Source of the DNA: Hyphomicrobiales bacterium
GTDB taxonomy: Bacteria; Pseudomonadota; Alphaproteobacteria; Rhizobiales; Rhizobiaceae
NCBI GenBank assembly: GCA_900471525.1
Contig: UCEZ01000011.1
Location: 62,001 to 126,000, forward strand
Direction: 5' to 3'
Length of the DNA: 64,000 bases
Shown here: piece by piece, positions 8,563 to 17,081 of the stretch
How positions within the stretch are numbered: position 1 is the first letter of the stretch
Layout of the letters: the number at the start of each line of letters is the position of its first letter
The notes under the pieces: model-generated
What the model was told of the DNA's origin: nothing
Database searches by the model: none
What the model saw: the letters and a program-made list of their open reading frames with translations, nothing else
Translations under genes and position numbers: made by a program

Positions 8563-10593
8563 TTACCGATGGACTGGGCGTTGCTCGCCCTTCAGGCGCA
8601 CGCCAATTCCTCCCTGAACCATTTCGCCTTCTTCCCGTGAAGAAAAGGCAGAGGACAGCGAAGGAGGACGCTCCTTGGGGGGGCATCCGTCGAGAGGCAT
8701 CGACGAGACCAGCTCATGTACGTCGACCGGTTCCGAACGCCCCTTGATTTTGACTGGGCCGATCGCACGGAACGAGAAGCGATCGCAGACCACGGCGTGG
8801 ATCGCAGCGCTTGCGAGAATCGTGGTGCCAAACTCCTTGTTCAGGCCCTCAAGCCTCGACGCCACATTGATCGTATCGCCCATCGCCGTATATTGCCGGC
8901 GCGAGAGCGCGCCGAAACTGCCCACAACGGCCTGCCCGGTGTGAAGGCCGAACCGAGTTCGCAAATCGGGGCGACCGATTTTCCGGTTGTTGTCATTCAG
9001 TTCGTCTACGGCGGCACTCATGGCGAGCGCACAGCGGCAGCCGCTTTCGACATGATCGGGGTCTCGAATCGGCGCATTCCACATCACAAAAACAGAGTCG
9101 CCGAGATACTGAACGACCGTGCCGCCGTGGCGCTCTGCAATCTCGTTCAGTTGTTCGAAATATGTGGTGAGTATTTCGACGACGTCTTCCGGCGGATGCT
9201 GTTCGGAAATCGTCGTGAAGTCGCGGATGTCCGTGAACAGGACGGTCACATCCTGCCTCGAAGCCCTGGTCGAGGTATCAGCGGGATCTACGATCCGGCG
9301 GACCACCTCTCGGGGCACGTAGAGGGCAAATTGCGCTATGGCCCGGCGTGAGGCGGCCAACGCTCCCGCTAAAGTGTTGATCTCGCTAATCCAGGAATGC
9401 GGCGCGCCCTTTCCCGCGAAATCGAGATCGCCGATTTTTCGCGCCTCGTAGGCGAGCTGATACAGAGAAGCGCTGATCAAGCGCGAAAGCAGAACCGACG
9501 CCCCGATGCCGGCAATCACGAACGCAGCCGCCATGAACAGGTTGCGCACGAGTTGTCTGTTTGCATCGCTGACGAGGTCGTCGAGCGGCACCACAACGGC
9601 GACCGAACTGCCTTTGAAGAGATCCGAGAATGCGACAGGTGCGATCAGAGCAAGATAGCGCTCGCCGTCCAGATCGAACCGGGCGATGTTGCCGGCCGTC
9701 GTTTCGGGATCCTTGCGGAGCTTACTCACGGTTTCGACCGTTCTATCCAGAACAGTTCCCACCTCCTCGGCGCTGCGATGCGAGACCATCCCCAGTATTC
9801 TGCTCATCATCGCGGGATCGGAATGGGCCACCAGGTTGTCCTGCTCATCGAGGATATAGCTGCGGGCACGCGGTGATATTTCACTGGTGTCGAGAAGCCT
9901 GCTAGCGGTTTCGAGGTGTATGTTCACCCCGACCACGATTTGGCGATTGTCTTTCAAGGGAGCGGCGATGGTAAGAGTTGGTACTTTCAACGTCCCGCTG
10001 ACAAACGGTCCAACGGAAACGGGTTTGCCATATCGAAGCGCCGCCCGATACCACGGGCGCTCGCGTGGATCGAATGTCGGATCGTCGAACTGGCGCTCTC
10101 CGAGCAAGCTTCCACCGGCATTGAAAAACCTCATCGCGGCGATAGCATCAGCATTGTCATGTGCCGCGACAATTCGGACCGCGAACCATGTGCCGTCAGG
10201 AGCCGAAAGCGCCGTTCGCACATTTGGGTTGGTCGTGTTGATGGCTTGAATGTAGGAGCCGTCCTGATAACCGGCGAGGATGCTGGTCACATTCGAGACG
10301 TTTCGAAGGACCTCAAAGAAGAATGCCTGTTTCCTTTCGAGCTCGTGCGGCGGACTGGAAACCAGTTGCGGGAGAGCGGAAGCAACTGCCACGGCTTCGT
10401 ATCCCCCCTTCAGCGCGTACTTGTACCCCTCGACAAGGCGCAGGCTCATCTGCCGCATCTGCTTTTCACCTGCAACGATGGCGGCTTTTCGTCCTTGGGA
10501 GAAGGACAACACGACGAGAACCGTCGCGATACACAGTAAAAGCGTCGCGACCAGAACGCTGAGATGCAATCTTAACGGTTTCGACCAGCGCAC
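8563..10593 (-). CDS. Membrane class III adenylate/guanylate cyclase with Cache sensor and HAMP-like linker
   Basis: The 676-residue protein has a first membrane span at about residues 9-31, a periplasmic double-Cache sensor (about 40-340, with the RPWYRAA segment at 179-185), a second span at 350-372, a HAMP-like linker, and a class III cyclase domain from about 445. Metal-binding aspartates are D455 (LFTDIRDFT) and D499 (YLGDSVF), and the transition-state pair lies in GDTINVASR (N576, R580). It should make cyclic AMP (or GMP) in response to a small extracellular ligand. The GTG start is preceded by GGGAGG. Convergent with the LytTR regulator; no effector protein is encoded next to it. Confidence 0.9.
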   Translation of the reverse strand: MRWSKPLRLHLSVLVATLLLCIATVLVVLSFSQGRKAAIVAGEKQMRQMSLRLVEGYKYALKGGYEAVAVASALPQLVSSPPHELERKQAFFFEVLRNVSNVTSILAGYQDGSYIQAINTTNPNVRTALSAPDGTWFAVRIVAAHDNADAIAAMRFFNAGGSLLGERQFDDPTFDPRERPWYRAALRYGKPVSVGPFVSGTLKVPTLTIAAPLKDNRQIVVGVNIHLETASRLLDTSEISPRARSYILDEQDNLVAHSDPAMMSRILGMVSHRSAEEVGTVLDRTVETVSKLRKDPETTAGNIARFDLDGERYLALIAPVAFSDLFKGSSVAVVVPLDDLVSDANRQLVRNLFMAAAFVIAGIGASVLLSRLISASLYQLAYEARKIGDLDFAGKGAPHSWISEINTLAGALAASRRAIAQFALYVPREVVRRIVDPADTSTRASRQDVTVLFTDIRDFTTISEQHPPEDVVEILTTYFEQLNEIAERHGGTVVQYLGDSVFVMWNAPIRDPDHVESGCRCALAMSAAVDELNDNNRKIGRPDLRTRFGLHTGQAVVGSFGALSRRQYTAMGDTINVASRLEGLNKEFGTTILASAAIHAVVCDRFSFRAIGPVKIKGRSEPVDVHELVSSMPLDGCPPKERPPSLSSAFSSREEGEMVQGGIGVRLKGEQRPVHR

Positions 10594-10658
10594 GTTGCCT
10601 CCCGTTGTCTCTATGCGTTGTGCCCCTCACACTGAGGACGGTTAATCGATTTCGCAAG

Positions 10659-11078
10659 TTAGGATCTGAGTTTGCAGGGTCTTTTCAGACCATCGGCTAC
10701 CAGTGCGATGTTGGAAATCGAATCCTTCACTACACCCAGACAACCCCAACGGTAACGGCAGTCGATAATGTGTAACGATCGAGCCAATGGTAAGGCCAAC
10801 CCGTCAGATTCAATGCGCCTTAATAGCGCGCCAACTTGATTAGGGACCTCATCGGCGGCGGATCCGTTGGTTCCGATCCAAGTCTGCAGCACGGTCCGCT
10901 GCGCGATCAACATCGGCTTGACGATGCTGTCTGCTCCCATGAGCAACACAATGCCCCATACGACGGTGAAAATCGTCCACCCGGTCTGCCCTTGGGAACC
11001 AAGCCAAATTGCCACGGGAACCCACACCAGAAGCGGTCCGATTTGGAGAATGGCGAGCCACTCGTTCTTTTCGACCGG
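10659..11078 (-). pseudogene. C-terminal remnant of an AI-2E-type (PerM) permease
   Basis: Reading from about 11078 downward, the segment EWLAILQIGPLLVWVPVAIW and the following QGQTGWTIFTVVWGIVL...GADSIVKPMLIAQ match the late membrane segments of AI-2E/PerM-family permeases. A stop lies just upstream of it, no N-terminal two-thirds is present, and the downstream reading soon becomes unlike the family. It is a fragment without its own start signal and is unlikely to be functional. Confidence 0.75.
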
Positions 11079-11115
11079 ACGTTATGAAGGCACGCGCCTC
11101 TGTCGATAAAGTATT

Positions 11116-11650
11116 TTATGTCTGTACATCGGCCGGCTGGCGGATATGCAATGCAATGACGCGCTTCAATTCCTCGGCGTCGCGGGCCTCCGGCGCGTCG
11201 ACCATCATGTGATCGCGGCCGGATTTCTCGATGCGGGCCCGGGGTGCGCCACCGTGAAACTGGTGCCGAAGAGGTGCACTGGCGAATTTCAGAGATCAGG
11301 TAGGCCAGCTCCCGATTGCCGCCCAAAAACAGGAGCTGGCGGTGGAAGGCCAGGTTCGCCTCGTAGTGCGCCAGGATTGTCCCCGTCAGGATCATTTCGT
11401 TGAAGTGCCTAGCAAGCACGCGCAATGTGGCAATGCGGTCTGGGGTTGTGTTGGCCACCGTCATGTCAGTGACGGCAGTTTCGAGAATAACGCGAATCTC
11501 GCTCACCTTTTTTGCGCGCCGGTCATCGGGTGGTAAACGTGGTAACCTCGATTGGGCACATGCGCCACCAGCCGCTTTGCGACAGACGATCGAGCGCCCG
11601 GCGAACTTCCGGCCTTGTACAGTCATACCGGCGCTCAAGGTCAATCTGTT
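11116..11650 (-). pseudogene. Decayed GntR-family (FCD/FadR type) regulator
   Basis: Three reading frames in succession give the expected GntR order. RPEVRRALDRLSQSG (recognition region) is followed in another frame by VAKRLVAHVPNRGYHV and MTGAQ. After a slip at a run of six A, the frame reads KVSEIRVILETAV through ANLAFHRQLLFLGGNRELAYL, the FCD ligand domain. A last slip gives DAEELKRVIALHIRQPADVQT, ending at a TAA at 11116. At least three frameshifts make it a pseudogene. FCD regulators usually control sugar-acid or organic-acid catabolism, which fits the catabolic island next door. Confidence 0.72.
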
Positions 11651-11652
11651 TC

Positions 11653-11845
11653 AGCCGGGTACCGGCAACACGATCTCATCCGCAACATCGCCTATAGTTG
11701 CGACGACACGTTCGCGCTGATCTCGTTGGTATCGGCTGGACTTGGCAGCGGCTTTGCGCCGCAATGGATCAAGGATTTTCCCAATCGCAATTTCGAGTAT
11801 CGGAAGGTGAGGGGGATTTCAAGATCGGCATGGGGTTGCCGATGA
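11653..11845 (+). pseudogene. C-terminal fragment of a LysR-family regulator
   Basis: The reading DDTFALISLVSAGLGSGFAP followed by QWIKDFPNRNFEYRKVRG is characteristic of the effector-binding domain of LysR regulators. It then slips frame: the expected DFKIGMGL appears in the neighbouring frame. No helix-turn-helix half is present upstream, where the DNA instead belongs to the GntR wreck on the other strand. It is an isolated, frameshifted scrap, consistent with deletions and rearrangement in this stretch. Confidence 0.7.
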
Positions 11846-12098
11846 AGTTAGTTGACTCAGCGCCGGATTTACCATCGGTCACTCACGCGCGGCGTAACAG
11901 TAGTACCATATGCTGGCCTTTCCAAGCAGGACCATGACCCTCTCTGGCCAGGATAAGACAGGCTCTTTCGTTCCAATGTGTATAGTTGTAGGCATTTGTA
12001 ACCCTCCCAAATTCACTTCTATTCGTCGAAATATATTTAACGACGTTGATCCGGATTGTCGGAAATATCTCCCCCAATTGTCGCATGGAGAAACTCCG
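11846..12098. other. Non-coding, lower-GC gap before the catabolic island
   Basis: I see no gene, clear terminator or repeat here. The base composition is more AT-rich than its surroundings (for example around 11990-12040), in keeping with decayed DNA at the border of the accessory block. Confidence 0.5.
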
Positions 12099-13571
12099 TC
12101 ACTCCGCCTCAACGGACAGGCAGAGATACTTCATCTCCAGATAATCCTCGATTCCGAAGCGTGAGCCCTCTCGTCCAAGCCCGGATTCCTTAACACCGCC
12201 AAACGGCGCGATTTCGGTAGAGATAAGGCCCGTATTGATACCGACCATGCCTGCCTCGATTTTCTCGGCAACGCGAAAGACCCGGTCGATGTTCTGACTG
12301 AAAATATAGGATGCAAGACCGAATTCAGTGTCGTTCGCCCGCGCTATAACTTCGGCCTCAGTGTTGAACCGGAGCAAGGATGCCACCGGTCCGAAAACCT
12401 CCTCGGTGGCGATTGCCATCCGCTCCGTGACGCCGGACAGAACGGTCGGTTTGTAGAAGGTCCCACCCAGGTCGTGAACCTTGCCGCCAGCGAGGACAAC
12501 AGCTCCCTTGTCCGTGGCATCAGCAACAAGTTCGCGAACCTTCCCCAGCGCCTTTTCATCGATGAGCGGGCCAAGGTCAAAGTCACCCTGCAACGATGCG
12601 CCAACGGTGAGGCGTTCTACCGCCAAGGCGAAGCGCGCTGCGAACTCGTCGTAGATGCTTGATTGCACATATATGCGATTGGCACAGACGCATGTTTGCC
12701 CCGCATTGCGAAATTTGGCGGCAAGTGCGCCATCGACAGCTTTGTCGATGTCCGCATCATCAAAAATAATCACCGGCGCATTTCCCCCGAGCTCCATGGA
12801 GGCTTTCTTGATCGTGCTGGCACTTTGCTGAAGCAAGATCCGACCGGTCTGGGTGGAGCCAGTGAAAGACAGCTTTCGAACGATCCGCGATTCCGTCAAA
12901 TGTTTGCCGATTGCCGCGGAGCGGTTGGAAGGCAGCACCGACAATACTCCGTCGGGAAGCCCCGCAAGCCGGCCGAGTTCGGCAAGCGCAAGCGCACAAA
13001 GCGGGGTCTGAGAGGCAGGTTTCACAACGACCGGGCAGCCCGCAGCGAGCGCGGGCGCGCATTTTCGCGTAATCATCGCGATGGGGAAATTCCAGGGTGT
13101 AATGGCCGCTACGACGCCGATGGGCTGCCTGATGACCATGATACGCTTGTCTCGCTGATGACCTGGCAGGATGTGCCCTTCAACGCGCTTTGCCTCCTCG
13201 GCGAACCATTCGATATAGGCCGTACCATAGGTCACCTCGTCGGCGGCTTCGCGTAGTGGTTTTCCCTGTTCCAGGCTTATCAGGCCGGCAAGGTGATCGC
13301 GGTTTTCGATCATCAGGTCGAACCAGCGCCGAAGGATCGCTGCGCGCTCCTTGCCTGTTCGGTCTTTCCACCCATCCCAGGCGACACTGGCTTGATCCAG
13401 CGCTCGCTGGACGTCTTCGGTCGTACAGTTGGTCACCCGCGCGATGACGCTGCCATCGGCGGGATCGCTGACGTCGAACGTCGATCCATCTCCGCTGTCG
13501 GTCCAGCGGCCGGCGATGAACGCTTGCTGGCGGAATATTTTCGAGCCCAGAATCGACGCGCGCGTCATCAT
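12099..13571 (-). CDS. NAD(P)-dependent aldehyde dehydrogenase, succinate-semialdehyde dehydrogenase type
   Basis: A full-length (490 residues) class I-type aldehyde dehydrogenase, closest in pattern to GabD enzymes. PWNFP lies at residues 159-163, the general base is E260 in MELGGNAP, and the catalytic cysteine is C294 in GQTCVCANR. It oxidises an aldehyde to the acid with NAD(P). Because it is the last gene of an operon with a split transketolase (start overlaps the transketolase stop as ATGA, 13568-13571), the substrate may be an aldehyde left after two-carbon transfer rather than succinate semialdehyde. GabD-like enzymes act on other semialdehydes in known pathways, so no symbol is given. 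The stop at 12099 is followed by non-coding DNA. Confidence 0.88.
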   Translation of the reverse strand: MMTRASILGSKIFRQQAFIAGRWTDSGDGSTFDVSDPADGSVIARVTNCTTEDVQRALDQASVAWDGWKDRTGKERAAILRRWFDLMIENRDHLAGLISLEQGKPLREAADEVTYGTAYIEWFAEEAKRVEGHILPGHQRDKRIMVIRQPIGVVAAITPWNFPIAMITRKCAPALAAGCPVVVKPASQTPLCALALAELGRLAGLPDGVLSVLPSNRSAAIGKHLTESRIVRKLSFTGSTQTGRILLQQSASTIKKASMELGGNAPVIIFDDADIDKAVDGALAAKFRNAGQTCVCANRIYVQSSIYDEFAARFALAVERLTVGASLQGDFDLGPLIDEKALGKVRELVADATDKGAVVLAGGKVHDLGGTFYKPTVLSGVTERMAIATEEVFGPVASLLRFNTEAEVIARANDTEFGLASYIFSQNIDRVFRVAEKIEAGMVGINTGLISTEIAPFGGVKESGLGREGSRFGIEDYLEMKYLCLSVEAE

Positions 13572-14560
13572 GTCGTCCGGTACTCTTCTATGAAAGCTGC
13601 GGCGACCGAGCGGATACCGGCAGTATCGAGCTTGTAATGGGCGTAAAGATGTGTCGGTGGTGCGATCAGGCTGTACTCATCGTATATGCCGTGCCGTTTC
13701 AAACGTACGGGCATTCCTTCATCCGAAAGAACCTCTGCGACTGCGCCGCCAAGGCCGCCGAGAACGTTGTGTTCTTCAACGGTCAGAATACGTCTGCACC
13801 GGCCAGCGGCATTGAGGATCGCGTTCCTGTCGATCGGTTTGACAGTTGCCATGTCGATAAAACCAACACTGTAACCTTCAGCCTGAAGGGCTTTCGCCGC
13901 CTCCAAACCCGGATGGACGGTAGAGCCTGTCGCGATGATCGTCAGGTCTGTCCCCTCGAGGTGTTCGATGGCCTTGCCGAACGTGAAGGGCAGGCGATGC
14001 GGATAGACCACGGGATCCCGGCCGCGCTGGATGCGGATATAGATGGGGTCGGGGTAGTCGTTTGACGCCTTGATGACCTCCATCAGCTGGTTTGCATCGG
14101 CGGGCGCCACGACGGTGAGGTTGGCGATGGACCGTGCAATGGCAAGGTCTTCCGTGGCGTGGTGCGATGTCCCATAGAAGCCGAGCGAGATGCCGGCGTG
14201 ATGGCCGATCAGGCGGACGGGAAGCTTGGAGTAGGCGACATCCATACGGATCTGCTCGCAGCAGAGCAGCGCAAGGAAGGAGGCGAACGTCGCGACATAG
14301 GGCTTCATCCCGACCGCTGCCATGCCGGCGGCGGCCGACACCATGTTCTGCTCGGAAATCCCGAACTGCACGAAGCGCTCCGGATGCAACTGATGGAACT
14401 TCGAGAGACCATTCGAATACTGCAAATCGGCGGTGCCGGCGACAATGGGTTCTCCGGCTGCCACGAGTTCGAGCAGCGCGTCTGAGAGGGCATCGAGGCC
14501 TGGGGTCACGGCGTTCAACTGGCGATACTGCCAGGACTTGTCGGAAAGCGGCTTGTTCAT
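13568..14560 (-). CDS. Split transketolase, C-terminal (pyrimidine-binding) subunit
   Basis: The 330-residue protein corresponds to the second half of a transketolase. It has the pyrimidine-binding domain with the EQNMVSAAAGMA segment (glutamate needed for thiamine diphosphate activation) and the C-terminal transketolase domain with LTVEEHNVLGGLGGAVAE. It must pair with the N-terminal subunit to form the active site. Its ATG lies one base after the stop of that subunit (TGAGATG) and its stop overlaps the dehydrogenase start, so the three genes are one coupled operon. Split transketolases of this kind are frequent in dedicated catabolic operons beside a normal one-piece housekeeping enzyme. 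Confidence 0.9.
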   Translation of the reverse strand: MNKPLSDKSWQYRQLNAVTPGLDALSDALLELVAAGEPIVAGTADLQYSNGLSKFHQLHPERFVQFGISEQNMVSAAAGMAAVGMKPYVATFASFLALLCCEQIRMDVAYSKLPVRLIGHHAGISLGFYGTSHHATEDLAIARSIANLTVVAPADANQLMEVIKASNDYPDPIYIRIQRGRDPVVYPHRLPFTFGKAIEHLEGTDLTIIATGSTVHPGLEAAKALQAEGYSVGFIDMATVKPIDRNAILNAAGRCRRILTVEEHNVLGGLGGAVAEVLSDEGMPVRLKRHGIYDEYSLIAPPTHLYAHYKLDTAGIRSVAAAFIEEYRTT

Positions 14561-14561
14561 C

Positions 14562-15455
14562 TCAGATCTCCATGGCCTCGATTTCGGCAATCGCTCGTGC
14601 GGCGTCGGACGGGTCGAGATATCCAAGATGCCAACCGGGCTCGGTTTCCATGTAGGATACCCCCTTGCCCTTCACGGTCTGGGCAATCATCATGACCGGC
14701 TTCGTCCGTTCTGTATCTGCTTTTAATGCCCTGAGCAGCGTGGTGACGGCGGCCACATCATGGCCATCGACGACATGCGTCTCCCAGCCGAAAGCGCGCC
14801 ATTTTTCCTCGATGGGTTCGACCCCAACGACATCATCGACGGCGCCATCCAGTTGGTAGCCGTTGCGGTCGATGATGCCGACAAGATGTCCAAGCCCGTT
14901 GTGGGCGCCGAACAGTGCAGCCTCCCAGACCTGTCCCTCCTGAAGCTCTCCATCGCCGATCATGACGAAGGTGAAGAAATCCTTGCCAAGCATTCGCGCC
15001 GCCAATGCCATGCCGCAGCCGGCCGAAAGAGCGTGGCCGATCGAACCGGAGCTGAAGTCGATTCCCGGCACCTTGGTCATGTCGGGATGGTCTCCCAGCG
15101 GACTACCGAGCCGCGTATAGCCATCGAGAAGTCCGGGGTCGATGAAACCGAGATCCGCCAGGATCGGAAACAGGCCAACGGCGGCGTGTCCCTTGCCCAT
15201 CATGAAGCGATCGCGATCCTCCCATTTCGGCTCCCCGCGCCGCAGGTTCATCACATCGTAATAGAGCGCGGAGAAGAGTTCGGCGGCCGAGAAGACCGAT
15301 GTGTAATGGCCGACCTTGGCAATTTCGATCAGCCGGATGGTTTCGAGCCGGCAGAATTTTGCCCTGTCCTTGAGGTAGGCGATTTCGTCTTCGGTGGGGC
15401 GGAACCGTTCATCGTTCGAACGCGCGCTGGCTGCAGAAAAGTCGGGTCTGGTCAC
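14562..15455 (-). CDS. Split transketolase, N-terminal (diphosphate-binding) subunit
   Basis: The 297-residue protein has the thiamine diphosphate-binding half: the H of GKGHAAVG, the GDGELQEGQVWEAA motif that binds metal and cofactor, and the DRNGYQLDG segment. I chose GTG 15455 (VTRPDFSAAS) because a GAGGA sequence precedes it and because N-terminal subunits are usually 270-300 residues; the frame stays open upstream to a TTG at 15578, but that stretch is unlike the family. First gene of the minus-strand operon, divergent from the amidohydrolase, with a 196-base control region between them. Confidence 0.88.
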   Translation of the reverse strand: MTRPDFSAASARSNDERFRPTEDEIAYLKDRAKFCRLETIRLIEIAKVGHYTSVFSAAELFSALYYDVMNLRRGEPKWEDRDRFMMGKGHAAVGLFPILADLGFIDPGLLDGYTRLGSPLGDHPDMTKVPGIDFSSGSIGHALSAGCGMALAARMLGKDFFTFVMIGDGELQEGQVWEAALFGAHNGLGHLVGIIDRNGYQLDGAVDDVVGVEPIEEKWRAFGWETHVVDGHDVAAVTTLLRALKADTERTKPVMMIAQTVKGKGVSYMETEPGWHLGYLDPSDAARAIAEIEAMEI

Positions 15456-15651
15456 GTCAAGTCCTCGTCGTTCCGCGCTGCCGATAGAAGCGAACGCGAT
15501 TGCGAATGACAAAGACTTAACAAGTCGAGCGCCCGCGCGCTGCCACTTTTCTCTGAAAACAATCTTCGAATTTTCCAAAGAAAATAACGGGTTCGCCTGT
15601 GTTACTCACCGAATATCCATCGTGCAGAAATTCCCAACGAGGAGATATCGG
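15456..15651. promoter_or_regulatory. Divergent control region with two related TTTTC/GAAAA inverted repeats
   Basis: Between the transketolase operon (minus) and the amidohydrolase (plus) lie two small inverted repeats of the same design. One is TTTTC-TCT-GAAAA at 15547-15559; the other is ATTTTC-CAAA-GAAAAT at 15570-15585. Their centres are about 24-25 bases apart, a little over two helical turns. They are candidate operators for one of the island's LysR or TetR regulators. Core promoter boxes are not clear. GAGGAG just before 15652 is the ribosome binding site of the amidohydrolase. Confidence 0.45.
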
Positions 15652-16662
15652 ATGAAAGACGGGATGTTCGTTTTCGATGCTGCGGTACACACGCAGGACT
15701 TCGGCGACAATCAGATCAAGGACGGAAGCGACGGGAGACGGGTCCGTCTGCTGCGATCGCAGATTGCAGGCTTCATCAACCTGACGGGCCGCAAGGGACC
15801 ACCGCCGGAAACCTCGACCTTCTCCAATCCGGACTTGGAGTGGGGCAACAAGATGCTGTTCGAAAATTCCGATACCGACATGGCTTCTGCCTGCTCGGTG
15901 CCACTGTTCTCGCATTGGCGGGCCGGACTCGGCCCGGTCGAGCTCAGTGATGCGTTTGCCAAGTCGAACCCGAAGCGTGTCGTTCTGACCGGTGGTGTCG
16001 ATCCGGCCTACCACGGGCTGGATTTCGCGCTGAAGGAAATGGAGCGGCAAGTCAAGGAGCTGGGTGCTGTCAGCATGAAGTTCTATCAGTATCAGCGCCG
16101 CGGATGTTCCTGGCGGGCAGACGACCGGGACATTGCCTATCCGCTATGGGAAAAGGCAATTGATCTCGGCATCAAGATGGTGCAGTTCCACAAGGGCTTT
16201 CCGCTGGAACTCGGTCCCGTTGAAGCCTTCAAGCCGAACGATATCCAATATGCCGCGGCCGATTTTCCGGAGCTGAATTTCGGTATCCATCATCTCGGTG
16301 ACCCCTACGTTGACGAGACCATCTCGATCGCCAGCCGTTTTGACAACATCCTCCTCATCCTGCCGCTCTGGTTCAACCAGTATTATCTGCAGCCCTGGAA
16401 GATGCTGGAGCGGCTCGGAGAAGCCCTGCTGTATGTCGGCTCCGACCGGATCTGCTATGGATCGGAAGCTTTCATCTGGCCGCATGTCCAGACCTACATC
16501 GACACCTTGGCCAATCTCGAAATGCCTGAGGAACTTCAGGAGCGTTATGGCTACCCGGAGATCACGCGCGAGATGAAGGAGAACATGCTCGGCAAGGCGT
16601 TCGCGCGGGGCATGGGTATCGACATCGAAGCCAAGAAGATCGAATTGGGACTGGTGGCATGA
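15652..16662 (+). CDS. Amidohydrolase-2 family metal-dependent hydrolase or decarboxylase
   Basis: The 336-residue protein has the TIM-barrel amidohydrolase pattern: an N-terminal D9...H13 segment, H180 (VQFHKGF), H213-H214 (GIHHLGD) and a C-terminal metal or base aspartate D265 (YVGSDR). The first motif reads HTQ where most members have HXH, so one usual metal ligand appears replaced by Q15. Members of this family are hydrolases of lactones or amides, or non-oxidative decarboxylases; the reaction here is open. ATG 15652 is preceded by GAGGAG. The stop overlaps the next gene by four bases (ATGA), coupling it to an iron-sulfur scaffold protein, an unusual partner. Confidence 0.8.
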   Translation: MKDGMFVFDAAVHTQDFGDNQIKDGSDGRRVRLLRSQIAGFINLTGRKGPPPETSTFSNPDLEWGNKMLFENSDTDMASACSVPLFSHWRAGLGPVELSDAFAKSNPKRVVLTGGVDPAYHGLDFALKEMERQVKELGAVSMKFYQYQRRGCSWRADDRDIAYPLWEKAIDLGIKMVQFHKGFPLELGPVEAFKPNDIQYAAADFPELNFGIHHLGDPYVDETISIASRFDNILLILPLWFNQYYLQPWKMLERLGEALLYVGSDRICYGSEAFIWPHVQTYIDTLANLEMPEELQERYGYPEITREMKENMLGKAFARGMGIDIEAKKIELGLVA

Positions 16663-16979
16663 CACTGGCCATCTCGCCCGAGGCGCTCGAGGCCGCGTTC
16701 GCCCGGGTGCGTCCTCTTATTCTCGGCCATGGTGGCGATATCGAGGTTTCCGATATCTCTGCCGACGGCGTCGTCAGTATCCGGCTTCTGGGTGCCTGCA
16801 AGGCATGCCCCAATATGGCGATGACCTATGTAGGGCCTATCCGTTCATACCTGATGGATGTGGAGGGTGTGACGGATGTGCGTTGCGAGCAGGTCAATGT
16901 CGGGCCGAAAGCGCTCGACAGGCTTGCACGCAGGCTTGGCGCACGTCCAATTCTGGCCACTGTGTCTTCGGGTCCGTAG
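16659..16979 (+). CDS. NFU-type (NifU C-terminal domain) iron-sulfur scaffold protein
   Basis: The 106-residue protein is a stand-alone NFU domain. It has RPLILGHGGDIEV followed by LLGACKACPNMAMT, where C47 and C50 form the CXXC that holds a transient [4Fe-4S] cluster for delivery to target enzymes. It has no N-terminal NifU or A-type domain. Its ATG overlaps the amidohydrolase stop, so the two are made together. This suggests that the amidohydrolase, or another enzyme of the island, needs a cluster; this is inferred only from position. The chromosome should also hold the housekeeping NfuA and suf genes, so this copy looks dedicated. Confidence 0.85.
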   Translation: MTLAISPEALEAAFARVRPLILGHGGDIEVSDISADGVVSIRLLGACKACPNMAMTYVGPIRSYLMDVEGVTDVRCEQVNVGPKALDRLARRLGARPILATVSSGP

Positions 16980-17011
16980 ACCCTACACTTCGGGAGACAC
17001 GACCAAACAAA

Positions 17012-17045
17012 AAGATGCGGGGGCTTGGCTCCTGCATCTTCGTTT
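17012..17045 (+). terminator. Intrinsic terminator after the amidohydrolase-NFU operon
   Basis: AAGATGC (17012-17018) pairs with GCATCTT (17034-17040), extended inward by a G-rich/C-rich part with two mismatches, and is followed by CGTTTT. A-rich sequence on the left side could let it serve the minus-strand gene as well. Confidence 0.7.
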
Positions 17046-17050
17046 TGGGG

Positions 17051-17073
17051 GCCGCGACGGCGAGCGTCGCGGC
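17051..17073. terminator. GC-rich hairpin downstream of the PRISE-type reductase
   Basis: GCCGCGACG (17051-17059) and CGTCGCGGC (17065-17073) form a perfect nine-base stem around a five-base loop, just beyond the stop at 17082 of the minus-strand gene. It probably ends or stabilises that transcript; the T-run is weak. Confidence 0.5.
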
Positions 17074-17081
17074 ATGCTCTT

